A stretch of 64,000 nt of DNA from Exiguobacterium sp. Helios (GTDB taxonomy: Bacteria; Bacillota; Bacilli; Exiguobacteriales; Exiguobacteriaceae): the NCBI RefSeq assembly GCF_014524545.1, contig NZ_CP053557.1:124001-188000 (forward strand). Direction: 5' to 3'. The notes beneath the pieces are model-generated. The model did no database searches. It was not told the origin of the DNA and was given only the letters and a program-made list of their open reading frames with translations. The position numbers were made by a program, and so were the translations under genes. Shown in pieces: positions 36,358 to 46,282 of this stretch (position 1 is its first letter; each line of letters begins with the position of its first letter).

Positions 36358-37623
36358 TCAGGATTTTCCTGTTTTTAACTGATTTAAGCGTGCTTTTTCA
36401 AGTTGGCGCTGGCATGCCGTATACAACGAACGTCGTCCGTCGAGCCGCTCCATCGCAAACGGAATATCATGTTTCTTCGCCTGCGCGATGACGTGTGCTG
36501 AAGCCGCATGGGATACACGGCTCGTGATGACGACAATCGCATCGGTCTTTTTCGCGAGACTGGCAATCTTCTTCGCTGATTGGGCATCACCCGACAGATG
36601 GATCAACTCGATACCTGTTTTTTCGAAAAATGTCCGATAGACCGGTGCTTGCTGTTCATTGCCGACGATGACCAGCCGCATGCTTTCAAATGGTGCAAAA
36701 TCAAGTGGTTCCTTATCGAGGAAGTCGATGGGCTGCCCCGGTACGGACGTCGTGACGAGTGGTGTCAACGGTCGGGATTTCTTTTCACGAATCCGGCGCG
36801 TTTTCTGTTCCTGTTTTACTTTCGATTTTCGTTTCATTTGCTTCAGATAGCATCCCGACTTTTTGACGGCTGATTCGTGAGTCGGTTCAACTGACGAAGG
36901 CCCTGGTGCTGTTGGATCGTTTGACGTCTCTAACAGTTGTACTGTCGGCTCTTGATATTGGAACGCATATTTCCAGGCAATCGTCAGTGTTTCAGGACGA
37001 CCTTTCCACATGACGAGATCGACGAGCTGTCCTTCTTTCAGATGGAAGAAGCGCATGTCTTCAAGTGGTGTCGCATAGTAAAAAGGTTTTCCCGTCTCAT
37101 CCTTTAATGCTCCTTCGACCGTCGATTCAATGATACCGTGATTTTTAACGATACATTTTTCAAAAACGATTCGTTCCGACAGTGGCTTCATCCGGTCAGT
37201 CGCGACAACAGCCATCACTTCAAGTGTCGTCCGGCGGGAGTCCTGATGTACGACTTGGACACGGATTTCCATTCCATGTTCGAGATTCCATTGCCGGATT
37301 TCTGTTTCCGAGATATGACTGTTCGGCCATTCCCGTAAAGAACCATCTTTTAATTCACGGACAAACGTATAGGCGTAACGTTGTTCGATGACAGGATTGA
37401 TCTGTGCTGGAGGAATGACAGATTGTTCGAATGTGACGTCTTCTTCTGTTTCGTTCCACGTGAAGTCCAACTTTTCAGAAGGTGTATAGTAACGCGACAT
37501 CTGCACCCATTCATCGATTCCCCGGATTTCCTCGAGCAGTAAATCCCATTCTTCCGCCGTTTCGACTACTTGCATTTTACCGGCGACCAACGCCTTCGCC
37601 CGTTCCACGATTTGTTGCATCAT
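36358..37623 (-). CDS. DUF2325 domain protein with long N-terminal region
   Basis: A 421-residue soluble protein. The last 85 residues, from RLVIVGNEQQAPVYRTFFEK, carry the DUF2325 Rossmann-like pattern ending with ITSRVSHAASAHVIAQAKKHDIPF. The preceding 60 residues are basic and low-complexity (KRKSKVKQEQKTRRIREKK), which suggests nucleic-acid contact. The N-terminal 250 residues look like repeated beta-rich modules that I cannot name. DUF2325 proteins are uncharacterised. The true start is one of the two adjacent ATGs (37623 chosen; AAAGGGG nine bases before). Confidence 0.65.
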   Translation of the reverse strand: MMQQIVERAKALVAGKMQVVETAEEWDLLLEEIRGIDEWVQMSRYYTPSEKLDFTWNETEEDVTFEQSVIPPAQINPVIEQRYAYTFVRELKDGSLREWPNSHISETEIRQWNLEHGMEIRVQVVHQDSRRTTLEVMAVVATDRMKPLSERIVFEKCIVKNHGIIESTVEGALKDETGKPFYYATPLEDMRFFHLKEGQLVDLVMWKGRPETLTIAWKYAFQYQEPTVQLLETSNDPTAPGPSSVEPTHESAVKKSGCYLKQMKRKSKVKQEQKTRRIREKKSRPLTPLVTTSVPGQPIDFLDKEPLDFAPFESMRLVIVGNEQQAPVYRTFFEKTGIELIHLSGDAQSAKKIASLAKKTDAIVVITSRVSHAASAHVIAQAKKHDIPFAMERLDGRRSLYTACQRQLEKARLNQLKTGKS

Positions 37624-37713
37624 CTTCAACAACCCCTTTGCTTTTTTTCAACTATAGCAAGGGACTTTCGTGTAGGTTGGTCAAAAAAAGACCGGGTTAT
37701 TTTTTTGATAAGG

Positions 37714-38493
37714 TTATGATTTGATTTCGATTGACGGATCACCGAGCCGGTATTTTTCGACGGAAACAATCAAAATCGTGATGATGACAAGTAAAAACCA
37801 GGACGATAATTTCCCGAAGTCGACCAGCTCCCATCCATCCTGCTGATTCGGATACACCCAACCCTTAAAAAAGGTCACGATATTTTCCGCCAGCCAGATA
37901 AACCAGGCAATCAGACCAAACGAAAGAACGAGCGGCATCCGGTAGACAGTCTCATCCAGACGAAAATAGACCCAGGACTTATAAAAGATGAGAGCGACAA
38001 TCCCCATCAAAATCCAACGAAAATCAAACAACCAATGATGGGTAAAAAAGTTAGCGTACACGAGCAGACCAGTCGCTAAAGCAAACAGCGGCCGGGGAAA
38101 CTGTGTAATGCGGAGATCAAAACGACGAAATGCCTGACAGATGTAACTGGCGACACTTGCATACATGAAGCCGGCATAGAGCGGAACACCCAACACTTTG
38201 CTGAAGGCATCCTCCGGATAACTCCAGGAGCCGACCTGGACTTTAAACAGCTCAAGTCCGAGTCCAATCGCATGGAATATTAAAATCAATTTAAACTCTT
38301 CCTTTGTTTCATAACGCGTGACAAGTAAAACGATTTGTACGAGGAGACACCAAATTAAAAGCAAATCATAGCGGGCAATCGGCTCCGCCGGCAGATAGCG
38401 GGATGTCGCAAGCGCCAAGAAAATCGCGACCGGGAACACACAACAGATGGCTTCAAGATATGTAAAACGGATCAAATGGCGGATTTTTCTCAT
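37714..38493 (-). CDS. DUF817 family membrane protein
   Basis: A 259-residue membrane protein with seven or eight hydrophobic segments, matching DUF817 by length and by VGSWSYPEDAFSKVLGVPLYAGFMYASVASYICQ-type centre. The family is uncharacterised; carotenoid- or retinal-like roles have been guessed from fold only. GGAGGTCAG selects 38493, not the longer frame. It is upstream of the DUF2325 gene with a 90-base gap and divergent from the YczE gene. Confidence 0.8.
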   Translation of the reverse strand: MRKIRHLIRFTYLEAICCVFPVAIFLALATSRYLPAEPIARYDLLLIWCLLVQIVLLVTRYETKEEFKLILIFHAIGLGLELFKVQVGSWSYPEDAFSKVLGVPLYAGFMYASVASYICQAFRRFDLRITQFPRPLFALATGLLVYANFFTHHWLFDFRWILMGIVALIFYKSWVYFRLDETVYRMPLVLSFGLIAWFIWLAENIVTFFKGWVYPNQQDGWELVDFGKLSSWFLLVIITILIVSVEKYRLGDPSIEIKS

Positions 38494-38644
38494 CGACTGA
38501 CCTCCTTTTTTATCAGTATACGGATAAGCAGGACGGATTCCCTCCATCTCAGGATGGAAAATATCGGATTTCCTTTAGTTTCCTCCATCAAACATGGTAC
38601 AGTTAATGAATCAATTTGATTTTGAAACGAGGTGTCTTCCATTC

Positions 38645-39313
38645 ATGAAGCAGACCATTCACACGTCTTGGCTGTTACGTTCTTTCCTGAAATGGGCATT
38701 ATTTTTATTTGGCCTTTTTTTACTCGCTGTCGGTTCATCGATGATGATCACGGCACAACTCGGCGTCTCGACCTGGGACGTTCTTCACCTTGGTCTTCAA
38801 AATAAAACACCGTTTTCCGTCGGTACAATCATCCTTCTTGTCGGATTGTTATTGGTGTTCGTCAAATACTTGCTCGACCGGATCACACCCCAGGTCGGCA
38901 CACTCGTCAACGCGATTTTCGTCGGGGTGTTCATGAATCTCGTTCTTGGTTCAGGTCTCCTGCCCTCATTTTCTTCCCTGTGGCAGAACACGTTTTGGCT
39001 GATTGCCGGCATCTTCATCATCGGGATGGGAGCGGGTCTGTATGTTGCTGTCGGGTACGGTGCCGGGCCGCGGGACGGACTGACACTGACGCTCGCTGAA
39101 CGGTTCGGTACGTCCATCCGGATGATGCGGACATTCATGGAAATCACCGCTTGCGGCATCGGTTGGCTGCTCGGAGGACCCGTGTTCTTCGGAACGATCT
39201 TATCGATTTTCCTGATCGGCCCGTTCCTTCAATTTTGGTTGGGGCATTTCCGTCGGATGATTGCTGCGATTGATGCCGGAACGATTCCCCGGAAACAACA
39301 AAAAATCAGTTAA
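38645..39313 (+). CDS. YczE/YitT-like membrane protein
   Basis: A 222-residue membrane protein with five or six transmembrane helices. It has the YczE pattern: SSMMITAQLGVSTWDVLHLGL in the first helix pair, GYGAGPRDGLTLTLAERFG in the middle and FFGTILSIFLIGPFLQFWLG near the end. Function is unknown; the family is linked by context with surfactin loci in B. subtilis. GAGGTG fits the ATG at 38645. It ends with a strong terminator and is divergent from the DUF817 gene. Confidence 0.82.
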   Translation: MKQTIHTSWLLRSFLKWALFLFGLFLLAVGSSMMITAQLGVSTWDVLHLGLQNKTPFSVGTIILLVGLLLVFVKYLLDRITPQVGTLVNAIFVGVFMNLVLGSGLLPSFSSLWQNTFWLIAGIFIIGMGAGLYVAVGYGAGPRDGLTLTLAERFGTSIRMMRTFMEITACGIGWLLGGPVFFGTILSIFLIGPFLQFWLGHFRRMIAAIDAGTIPRKQQKIS

Positions 39314-39325
39314 GTCGTCTGACTC

Positions 39326-39358
39326 GATACCATTTCACAGGAAATGGTATCTTTTTTT
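39326..39358 (+). terminator. Intrinsic terminator after the YczE-like gene
   Basis: GATACCATTTC and GAAATGGTATC form a perfect 11-base stem around ACAG, followed by seven T residues. Confidence 0.95.
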
Positions 39359-39376
39359 GTGGATGAAGCATATTAG

Positions 39377-39405
39377 TTGCGTCATGAAAGTAGACACGTT
39401 ATATT
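39377..39405 (+). promoter_or_regulatory. SigA-type promoter of the MarR/nitroreductase operon
   Basis: TTGCGT (39377-39382) and TATATT (39400-39405) are 17 bases apart. Downstream, TTGATGCGTCAA at 39423-39434 is an inverted repeat in the leader and could bind the MarR product. Confidence 0.55.
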
Positions 39406-39462
39406 CGTTTACATATCAATCTTTGATGCGTCAAGGATTTTTCGAACGAAGGGAAGGATGTG

Positions 39463-39918
39463 ATGAACTTGAGTATTTCCTGTACTGAAAAAGGACGACT
39501 GATTTATGCACTCGTCTCTGTCAATAAGACGATTGCTCAAAAATTTGACCTCTGTACGGACGGCTTCAGCCAAACCCGGATGGACCTATTAGCCCAACTC
39601 GAGGTCGATGCGACCATTAGTCAAAAAGAGTTGCAACAACGGGTTAACGTTGATAATGCAGCGGTAACACGACACTTAAAACATCTCGAAACGAACGGGA
39701 TGATTGAACGGGTCCGTTCTGCAACAGATAACCGCGTCATTCTCGTTTCACTGACGCCAGAAGGTGCGACCCGGATTACCCGGTTACGTCAGCAAAAAGA
39801 TGAATTCCTCGAACAGCTGCTTGAAGGATTCACGGCAGACGAACAACACCAGCTGGCACAGATGATCCAACGGATTGAAACAAATGCCCTCACCTTACCT
39901 AAAACAACCGTTAACTAA
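39463..39918 (+). CDS. MarR family transcriptional regulator
   Basis: A 151-residue winged-helix regulator. Residues about 50-100 hold the helix-turn-helix (ISQKELQQRVNVDNAAVTRHLKHLE) and the wing (NRVILVSLTPEG). It has Cys residues in the N-terminal dimer part (SISCTEKG, FDLCTDG), as in redox-sensing MarR proteins such as YodB and OhrR. The ATG at 39463 follows GGAAGG by five bases. Two nitroreductase genes follow at once, and it probably represses them until quinones or electrophiles oxidise it. That is inference. Confidence 0.9.
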   Translation: MNLSISCTEKGRLIYALVSVNKTIAQKFDLCTDGFSQTRMDLLAQLEVDATISQKELQQRVNVDNAAVTRHLKHLETNGMIERVRSATDNRVILVSLTPEGATRITRLRQQKDEFLEQLLEGFTADEQHQLAQMIQRIETNALTLPKTTVN

Positions 39919-39933
39919 AAAGGAGATTTTCAA

Positions 39934-40569
39934 ATGACTACACAAACTACGACTGATTTCATGGAAATCGTTAAAGGACGCCGCTCGATCCGTAACTACG
40001 ACACAAACGTCAAGATTTCAAAAGAAGAAATGACACAGATCCTTGAAGAAGCGACACTCGCTCCGTCTTCTGTCAACATGCAGCCATGGCGTTTCCTCGT
40101 CATCGACAGTGCAGAAGGGAAAGCGACGCTTGCTCCACTCGCTAAGTTCAACCAGGTTCAAGTTGAATCATCATCTGCTGTCATCGCAGTTTTCGGTGAC
40201 ATGAAGGCGATTGATCAACTTGAAAATATCTACGATACAGCAGTCGCACAAGGACTCATGCCGCAAGAAGTCCGCGATCGTCAAGTACCGGCGATTCAAG
40301 GTATGTACGAAAGCGTACCGGCCAGCGCACTCAAAGACAGCATCTTGATCGACTCAGGTCTCGTCTCGATGCAATTAATGCTCGTTGCCCGGGCGCATGG
40401 TTACGACACGAACCCAATCGGCGGTTACGAAAAAGATCAAATCGCTGAAGCGTTTGGCATGGAAAAAGACCGTTACGTACCAGTTATGCTGTTATCAATC
40501 GGAAAAGCAGTCGACACAGGATACCCGTCGGTTCGCCTGCCGATCAACGACATCGCAGACTGGAAATAA
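39934..40569 (+). CDS. Nitroreductase family protein, first tandem copy
   Basis: A 211-residue FMN-dependent oxidoreductase. The FMN-binding Arg/Ser in GRRSIRNYD and the APSSVNMQPWRF block are typical, as is the C-terminal GGYEKDQIAEAFGM helix. Members reduce nitro groups, quinones or related compounds with NAD(P)H. AAAAAGGAG precedes the ATG, 15 bases after the MarR stop, so the genes are in one operon. It is nearly identical to the next gene except in residues about 90-130. Likely target of the MarR regulator. Confidence 0.93.
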   Translation: MTTQTTTDFMEIVKGRRSIRNYDTNVKISKEEMTQILEEATLAPSSVNMQPWRFLVIDSAEGKATLAPLAKFNQVQVESSSAVIAVFGDMKAIDQLENIYDTAVAQGLMPQEVRDRQVPAIQGMYESVPASALKDSILIDSGLVSMQLMLVARAHGYDTNPIGGYEKDQIAEAFGMEKDRYVPVMLLSIGKAVDTGYPSVRLPINDIADWK

Positions 40570-40623
40570 GTAGTACCCGTACTAACCAAAAATAGAGAAC
40601 AAACAAAAAGGGAGATTATTACT

Positions 40624-41259
40624 ATGACAACTCAAACAACTACAGACTTTATGGAAATCGTTAAAGGACGCCGCTCAATCCGCAACTACGACACAAACGT
40701 CAAGATTTCAAAAGAAGAAATGACACAAATCCTTGAAGAAGCAACACTTGCTCCGTCTTCTGTCAACATGCAACCATGGCGTTTCCTTGTCATCGACAGT
40801 GCAGAAGGAAAAGCGACGCTTGCTCCACTCGCTAAATTCAATCAAGTCCAAGTCGAGACATCATCTGCTGTCATCGCGGTCTTTGGTGATATGAATGCAG
40901 TCGACAGCATCGATACAATCTATGATATGGCTGTTGAAAAAGGCTTGATGCCGCTAGAAGTCCGTGACCGCCAAGTCCCTGCCATCAAAGGCTTCTACAG
41001 CCCGGAAGATACAGATACACTTCGGGACAGCATCTTGATTGATTCAGGTCTCGTCTCAATGCAATTGATGCTTGTGGCACGTGCACACGGTTATGACACG
41101 AACCCGATTGGTGGCTACGAAAAAGACCAAATCGCGGAAGCATTCGGTATGGATAAAGACCGTTACCTCCCTGTCATGCTCCTTTCAATTGGAAAAGCAG
41201 TTGACGCCGGTTACCCATCGGTCCGTCTACCGATCAACGACATCACAGACTGGAAATAA
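40624..41259 (+). CDS. Nitroreductase family protein, second tandem copy
   Basis: A 211-residue paralogue of the preceding gene. The first 90 residues differ by one substitution and the last 60 by a few. Residues about 91-135, the region over the active site that in this family forms the substrate-capping helices, differ strongly. At the DNA level most differences in the shared parts are synonymous. It has its own ribosome site (AAAGGGAG) after 54 bases. A tandem duplication with new substrate range is the simplest explanation. Confidence 0.93.
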   Translation: MTTQTTTDFMEIVKGRRSIRNYDTNVKISKEEMTQILEEATLAPSSVNMQPWRFLVIDSAEGKATLAPLAKFNQVQVETSSAVIAVFGDMNAVDSIDTIYDMAVEKGLMPLEVRDRQVPAIKGFYSPEDTDTLRDSILIDSGLVSMQLMLVARAHGYDTNPIGGYEKDQIAEAFGMDKDRYLPVMLLSIGKAVDAGYPSVRLPINDITDWK

Positions 41260-41272
41260 TCGTTTTCGAGTT

Positions 41273-41303
41273 CCGGATTCCTCAACAGGAATCCGGTTTT
41301 TTT
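41273..41303 (+). terminator. Intrinsic terminator of the nitroreductase operon
   Basis: CCGGATTCCT and AGGAATCCGG form a perfect 10-base stem around CAAC, followed by seven T residues. Confidence 0.95.
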
Positions 41304-41333
41304 GTATACTAACAAAAAGGAGCTGGTCAAACG

Positions 41334-42653
41334 ATGTATGATGTGACGATTATCGGTGCCGGCGTCGCCGGCATCTTTTTGGCCCATGAACTGATGGAAC
41401 ACGGTCAGACCGTCTTAGTGATTGATGCCGGAAAACCGCTTGGCCAACGTACACTGCAAGAAACCTATCTTGGTTTTGGCGGACTCGGAAAATCGGAAGG
41501 AAAATACAACTATTCTGCCGGATTCGGCGGCGAACTCGCCGGGAAGCTAGGAACGGAGAAAACGCTCCACCTGATGCAACAGGTCGATGCCCTCTTGTGT
41601 CGTTACGGCGCGGATGAAGTCGAATCGTATTCGACGGCAAATTTTGTGCTAGCAACCCGGGCAAAAGCAGCCGGTCTTGAAACAATCGAAACGACGGTCC
41701 GGCATTTAGGGACATCACTATCGGAACGGATTTTAAGACAGCTCGAAGCCGCACTTCACCAATACGTTACCTTTCGTTTTGAGACGGCTGTTGCGACAAT
41801 CGAACAGCAAGCGGACGGATTTCTGCTCACGACTGAACACGAAACATTTTCGAGTCAACGCGTCGTCTTCGCGACCGGACGTTCCGGTACGACCTGGATG
41901 CAGCAACAACTGCAAACGCTTGGATTAGTTCAAAATAAAACCCGTCTCGACCTCGGCATCCGGATCGAGATGGAGGAAACGGCATTCCGGACACTGTTAC
42001 AGGATACATTCGAAACAAAATTGGCCTATGCGTCAGCAGCCGGAACGGCGGTCACGTACTGCATGAATCCGAAAGGACGAATCATCCGCAAACATCAGGA
42101 GGGTCTCGTCATGCCGGACGGTCAGAATTTTCGCGAACAGGAGTCCGGAACGACCAACTTGAACTTCACGCTGTTTTTACCGCGTTATTTTGCGACACTC
42201 GGAGAAGCGAATCACTATGCCGCTTCCGTCATCGGACGCATCAACCAAGGGACGGACCGGATTGTCGTGCAACGGCTTGATGATTTGCGTGCCGGTCACT
42301 CTACACAGCCACATGCTCTCGTTGAAAATAAAGTCAGACCGACCCTGGAAGCGACACCCGGAAATCTGATCGAGGAAGTGCCCGATACCGACATCACGGT
42401 CTTGTTGGAATTTCTGGACCGACTTGAACACCTCCTCGAGACGCCACTCTCTCCGGATACGTTACTGTACGGTGTGGATGGAAAATTTTATGCCCCGGTG
42501 TTGTCGACGTCTCCGGTCTTTGAAACGGATCTTCCGGGACTGTATGCCATCGGCGATTGCTCCGGTGTGACGCACTCCCTGTCACAAGCAGCTGCAAGCG
42601 GTCTTTATCTCGGACAGCACCTGACACAAAAAACAGCCGTCTTAAGAGAGTGA
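41334..42653 (+). CDS. FAD-dependent dehydrogenase-like flavoprotein
   Basis: A 439-residue flavoprotein. It has the N-terminal dinucleotide motif GAGVAGIFLAHEL, a central GRSGTTWMQQQLQTLGL with DLGIRIEM, and the C-terminal FAD motif GLYAIGDCSGVTHSLSQAAASGL. This is the pattern of an uncharacterised family of FAD dehydrogenases. It may reduce or oxidise a small metabolite. AAAAAGGAG precedes the ATG. It starts after the terminator of the nitroreductase operon, so it has its own transcript. A convergent helicase gene follows. Confidence 0.8.
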   Translation: MYDVTIIGAGVAGIFLAHELMEHGQTVLVIDAGKPLGQRTLQETYLGFGGLGKSEGKYNYSAGFGGELAGKLGTEKTLHLMQQVDALLCRYGADEVESYSTANFVLATRAKAAGLETIETTVRHLGTSLSERILRQLEAALHQYVTFRFETAVATIEQQADGFLLTTEHETFSSQRVVFATGRSGTTWMQQQLQTLGLVQNKTRLDLGIRIEMEETAFRTLLQDTFETKLAYASAAGTAVTYCMNPKGRIIRKHQEGLVMPDGQNFREQESGTTNLNFTLFLPRYFATLGEANHYAASVIGRINQGTDRIVVQRLDDLRAGHSTQPHALVENKVRPTLEATPGNLIEEVPDTDITVLLEFLDRLEHLLETPLSPDTLLYGVDGKFYAPVLSTSPVFETDLPGLYAIGDCSGVTHSLSQAAASGLYLGQHLTQKTAVLRE

Positions 42654-42671
42654 TGTCTCTTGAGACGGCTG
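42634..42671. terminator. Terminator hairpin between convergent genes
   Basis: CAGCCGTCTTAAGAGA and TCTCTTGAGACGGCTG form a 16-base stem with one G:U pair around GTGATG. It overlaps the last codons of the flavoprotein gene and is followed on the minus strand by an A/T-rich tract. Confidence 0.8.
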
Positions 42672-42678
42672 CTGCCAT

Positions 42679-44124
42679 TTATTTTTTGAACGCTTCGTAC
42701 ACTTTCAACTGTTTACCTTTGACTTTTGTTGTCTTCATCGCCCGCAAGACGAGCGGACCTTTTCCGTTCAGGATTTCCACGTACGTGACGGTATCCTGAA
42801 TCGTGATGATTCCGATGTCTTGCGCGGTCATGCCTTCGATTTTCGCAATCGTTCCGACGAAATCAACGGCACGCAGTTTCTTTTTCTTCCCGCCGTTAAA
42901 ATAGAGCTTCATGATATCGGCATTCAGCTGTTCCGTTTTCGAAGCCCGGACATCAGCCGTCGTAATTTTCTCTTCAAACGCATCCGCTGTCCGAATCAGT
43001 TCCTTTTCAGTCGGTGCCTGGCGTCTTTCAATGGCCTCACCACGGTACTGTTCGACTTCACGCAGACGGCGCATATCGGACTCGGTCACTAAACTGATTG
43101 CTTTTCCGAGCGCTCCTGCCCGTCCCGTCCGGCCTGTCCGGTGCACATAACTTTCTTTTTCGACCGGCATGTCGTACTGGATGACGTGTGTGATGTTTTC
43201 AATATCGATGCCACGTGCTGCGACGTCTGTCGCGACGAGATAACGGAACTCACCTGCCCGGAAGGCTTTCATGACAGCAAGACGCTCATCCTGTTCCATT
43301 CCGCCGTGAATTTTTTCGACCGGATAATCCATTGATGCCAACCCTTGGGCGACGAAATCGACATGTTCTTTCGTCCGGCAGAAAATCATGCACCGGTCCG
43401 GATTTTCGACGACCGTGACATCTTTGAGGACCGCAAATTTCGTTTTATCGGTTACCGTAATATAACTGTGTTCGATTTCTGCAATTTCCGTTGCCTTTGT
43501 CAGGATTTCGACTTCCTTCGGTGACTGCATGTAACGGTCACTCAGCTGATGGATGTCCTGTGGGAACGTCGCAGAGAACAGCATGGTCGTCCGCTGTTTC
43601 GGCAATTGTTTTAAGATCGTATCCACTTGATCGAGGAAGCCCATGTTGAGCATCTCGTCTGCCTCGTCAAGAACCAGGTATTTCACTTTTTCAAGTGATA
43701 ACGTGCCGCGCTCCAGATGATCGAGCACCCGTCCCGGTGTTCCGACGACGATGTGTGTTTTTTGCTTGAGTTCTGCAACTTGACCCCGGAATGGCTGTTT
43801 GCCGAAAACGGCTGTTGCTTTGATCCGTTTATAACGACCGATGTTCATGACATCTTCCGTGACTTGCAGGGCCAGTTCGCGCGTCGGTGTCAAGATCAAC
43901 GCCTGTGGTTTGTTTTCTTCCCACTCGACGAGCTCACAGAGCGGAATCCCGAACGATGCCGTCTTCCCGCTGCCGGTCCGTGATTTGACGATGATATCTT
44001 TTTCCGACAAAGCGACCGGAATAACTGCTTGTTGGACATCGGTCGGTGTATGGTAGCCGAGCTGTTCGATCGCTTCTAGAATCGGTGTACTGAGCTGAAA
44101 ATCAGTGAATGGTTTTTTAGACAT
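42679..44124 (-). CDS. dbpA: DbpA/YxiN-type ATP-dependent RNA helicase
   Basis: A 481-residue DEAD-box helicase. Core motifs are [21 protein letters not shown] and [10 protein letters not shown]. The last 75 residues hold the DbpA RNA-binding domain: [21 protein letters not shown] and [17 protein letters not shown], close to B. subtilis YxiN. That domain targets the 23S rRNA hairpin 92 in the peptidyl-transferase centre, so the protein works in 50S assembly. AATGAGG precedes the ATG. It is monocistronic and is convergent with the flavoprotein gene. Confidence 0.96.
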   Translation of the reverse strand: MSKKPFTDFQLSTPILEAIEQLGYHTPTDVQQAVIPVALSEKDIIVKSRTGSGKTASFGIPLCELVEWEENKPQALILTPTRELALQVTEDVMNIGRYKRIKATAVFGKQPFRGQVAELKQKTHIVVGTPGRVLDHLERGTLSLEKVKYLVLDEADEMLNMGFLDQVDTILKQLPKQRTTMLFSATFPQDIHQLSDRYMQSPKEVEILTKATEIAEIEHSYITVTDKTKFAVLKDVTVVENPDRCMIFCRTKEHVDFVAQGLASMDYPVEKIHGGMEQDERLAVMKAFRAGEFRYLVATDVAARGIDIENITHVIQYDMPVEKESYVHRTGRTGRAGALGKAISLVTESDMRRLREVEQYRGEAIERRQAPTEKELIRTADAFEEKITTADVRASKTEQLNADIMKLYFNGGKKKKLRAVDFVGTIAKIEGMTAQDIGIITIQDTVTYVEILNGKGPLVLRAMKTTKVKGKQLKVYEAFKK

Positions 44125-44221
44125 AAGAATACCTCATTTATTTTTATAGTTTATGTGTTGGTTCGATGAATGAATCAGACGTGACCTCTCATTATGCGCT
44201 ACTTTCAACAGAACGTCAAAA

Positions 44222-44250
44222 GAGCTTCCCGTCAGAGTGACAGGAAGCTC
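44222..44250 (-). terminator. Terminator hairpin after rlmN
   Basis: GAGCTTCCCGTCA and TGACAGGAAGCTC pair around GAG with one mismatch. The U tract on the minus strand is weak, so termination may be partial. Confidence 0.55.
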
Positions 44251-44257
44251 CACTTGC

Positions 44258-45331
44258 TTATTTTGCTGCGACTGTATCTTTTTTGATTTGTTTACTGCGG
44301 AGCTGACCACATGCGGCATCGATATCCGTACCGTGTTCAAGACGGACACCACAGTTGAGACCGTTCTTTTTCAACGTGTCGTAGAACGTTGAAATATCTT
44401 CTGACGTACTGCGTTGATATTGACCGTGCTCGTCGACCGGATTGTACGGAATCAAGTTGACGTACGTCAAATGACGTTTGTCTTCGAACAATTTCGCAAG
44501 CTCGATCGCTTGGGCTTTCTGGTCGTTGACGCCACGTAAAAGGATGTACTCGATCGTGATTTTCCGGTTCGTCGTCTTGACGTAGTAATCGATGGCAGGC
44601 ATCAATTTCTCGAGCGGAATCGCACGGTTGATTTTCATGATTTGTGTCCGGAGTTCGTTGTTTGGCGCATGTAATGAAATCGCCAGGTTGACTTGAAGTT
44701 TTAAATCTGCGAATTTGTAGATTTTATCTGCGAGTCCACTTGTCGAAACCGTGATGTGACGCGCACCGATTGCAAGACCGTTGTGATCTTTGATGACGTT
44801 CAAGAAATCGACCATGTTGTCGAAGTTATCAAACGGCTCACCGATACCCATGACGACGACGTGGCTGACACGCTCTTCTTTACCGACAGCATCGAGGTGA
44901 TGCTGAACGTTCATGATTTGCTCGACGATTTCTCCAGCAGAGAGATCACGGCTCTTCTTAATCAAGCCACTTGCGCAGAAGCTACAGCCGATGTTACACC
45001 CGACTTGTGTCGTGACACAGACAGACAGACCGTACTTATGACGCATCAAGACCGTTTCGATCAAGCTGCCGTCATATAATTTGAAGAGGAACTTGATTGT
45101 TCCATCTGCCGATTCCTGTTTCACGGCTTCTGTCATCGAATTAATCGCAAAACTCTGATCTAACAACTCAAGGCAATCCTTGTTGACATTCGTCATTTCT
45201 GCGAAAGTAGTGACACGTTTACGATACAACCAATCCCAAACTTGTTTTGCTCGGAACGGTTTGTGACCTTGATGCGATAACCATTCAGTCATCTGCTCAA
45301 GTGTTAATCCATAAATGGACGGTTTATTCAT
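44258..45331 (-). CDS. rlmN: 23S rRNA (adenine-2503-C2)-methyltransferase
   Basis: A 357-residue radical-SAM enzyme. The cluster motif CNIGCSFC gives Cys at 112, 116 and 119. The [13 protein letters not shown] loop, [10 protein letters not shown] strand and a C-terminal Cys in [12 protein letters not shown] fit RlmN. It methylates A2503 of 23S rRNA and A37 of some tRNAs, improving translation accuracy. The longer open frame is rejected because TGAGG sits just before the ATG at 45331. It lies next to dbpA in the same orientation but behind a 134-base gap. Confidence 0.96.
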   Translation of the reverse strand: MNKPSIYGLTLEQMTEWLSHQGHKPFRAKQVWDWLYRKRVTTFAEMTNVNKDCLELLDQSFAINSMTEAVKQESADGTIKFLFKLYDGSLIETVLMRHKYGLSVCVTTQVGCNIGCSFCASGLIKKSRDLSAGEIVEQIMNVQHHLDAVGKEERVSHVVVMGIGEPFDNFDNMVDFLNVIKDHNGLAIGARHITVSTSGLADKIYKFADLKLQVNLAISLHAPNNELRTQIMKINRAIPLEKLMPAIDYYVKTTNRKITIEYILLRGVNDQKAQAIELAKLFEDKRHLTYVNLIPYNPVDEHGQYQRSTSEDISTFYDTLKKNGLNCGVRLEHGTDIDAACGQLRSKQIKKDTVAAK

Positions 45332-45475
45332 TAGAGAGACCTCATTTCTTTTTCCAGAACTATAACATTCCTTTATCTTAGTAAAAATCAGCCGCTTACG
45401 CAACGTTCAAATCCTAAATGTTCACTTTCTGTAAATTTCCACGTCCGCTTTGGCTTATTTTACGGTCCAGTTGTG

Positions 45476-46282
45476 TCAAATCGACAAACTGCGCTTACGG
45501 AAACTTATAAACGCACCGATACGGAACAATACACTGATACCCACTAATATCAGGAGATGCCAAAAGAAGTGACGGGTTCCTTCTAATAATTGCTGGGTGT
45601 TAAACAGACTGAAAATCGAGCCGTAACGCATCCAGTCCGTTTTTTCACTGAGACCGGCTCCAATCGTCAGGACAATCGACAGCACAAGGACACTGCCAGC
45701 GATCGAAAAGGCACGCCGTTCGTCATCAAATAAGGTGGCGATACACAACGTGAACCCACCGATGGCATACAGTAGGAAGAGTGCATTCACTTGAAAGCGG
45801 ACGAGTGTCATACCGTCAATCGAAACCCCGGAAACAAACCAGTCAGCCATTACTAAAACAAACGTATTGCATAACACCAGGCATGTACTGGCGAGTAGCA
45901 TTACAATCATTGCCGATGCCGTATATTGATGACGCGTAATCGGAGCAGCCAAGTATAAAATCAGTTCACCGTTATCAATTGGCCGTGCCAGTAAGCGCGC
46001 AGCAAGTGACAATAAAAATAAAGACGCGATGATTTGAAAAATCAGTCCGTAATAATTTCCGCCGAGTAAGTCGAGAACGTTATCAAAACCGGTCACTTTA
46101 TCGTATTGGAAAGCTTTTAAAACTTCCGGTGGCAGTGCCTGGAGCTTCGCTTCCAGCAACCCCGTCTTCATCATCGACGGATAGAGTGCGGCAAGCATCA
46201 ATAAATACAGACTCGTCCCGACTGCATAGGCCGTGATCGGCTTCCCGTTATGCTTGAGTAACGACCAAATGATCGTCATCAT
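45476..46282 (-). CDS. ABC transporter permease (ABC-2 type)
   Basis: A 268-residue membrane protein with six hydrophobic segments. It lacks a signal peptide and has the ABC-2 exporter layout, with a long periplasm-like loop after the first helix. Its start overlaps the stop of the ATPase gene (ATGA), so it is coupled. Two adjacent ATGs are possible; 46282 gives the overlap. The pair probably exports a lipid-like compound or antibiotic; the substrate is unknown. Confidence 0.85.
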   Translation of the reverse strand: MMTIIWSLLKHNGKPITAYAVGTSLYLLMLAALYPSMMKTGLLEAKLQALPPEVLKAFQYDKVTGFDNVLDLLGGNYYGLIFQIIASLFLLSLAARLLARPIDNGELILYLAAPITRHQYTASAMIVMLLASTCLVLCNTFVLVMADWFVSGVSIDGMTLVRFQVNALFLLYAIGGFTLCIATLFDDERRAFSIAGSVLVLSIVLTIGAGLSEKTDWMRYGSIFSLFNTQQLLEGTRHFFWHLLILVGISVLFRIGAFISFRKRSLSI

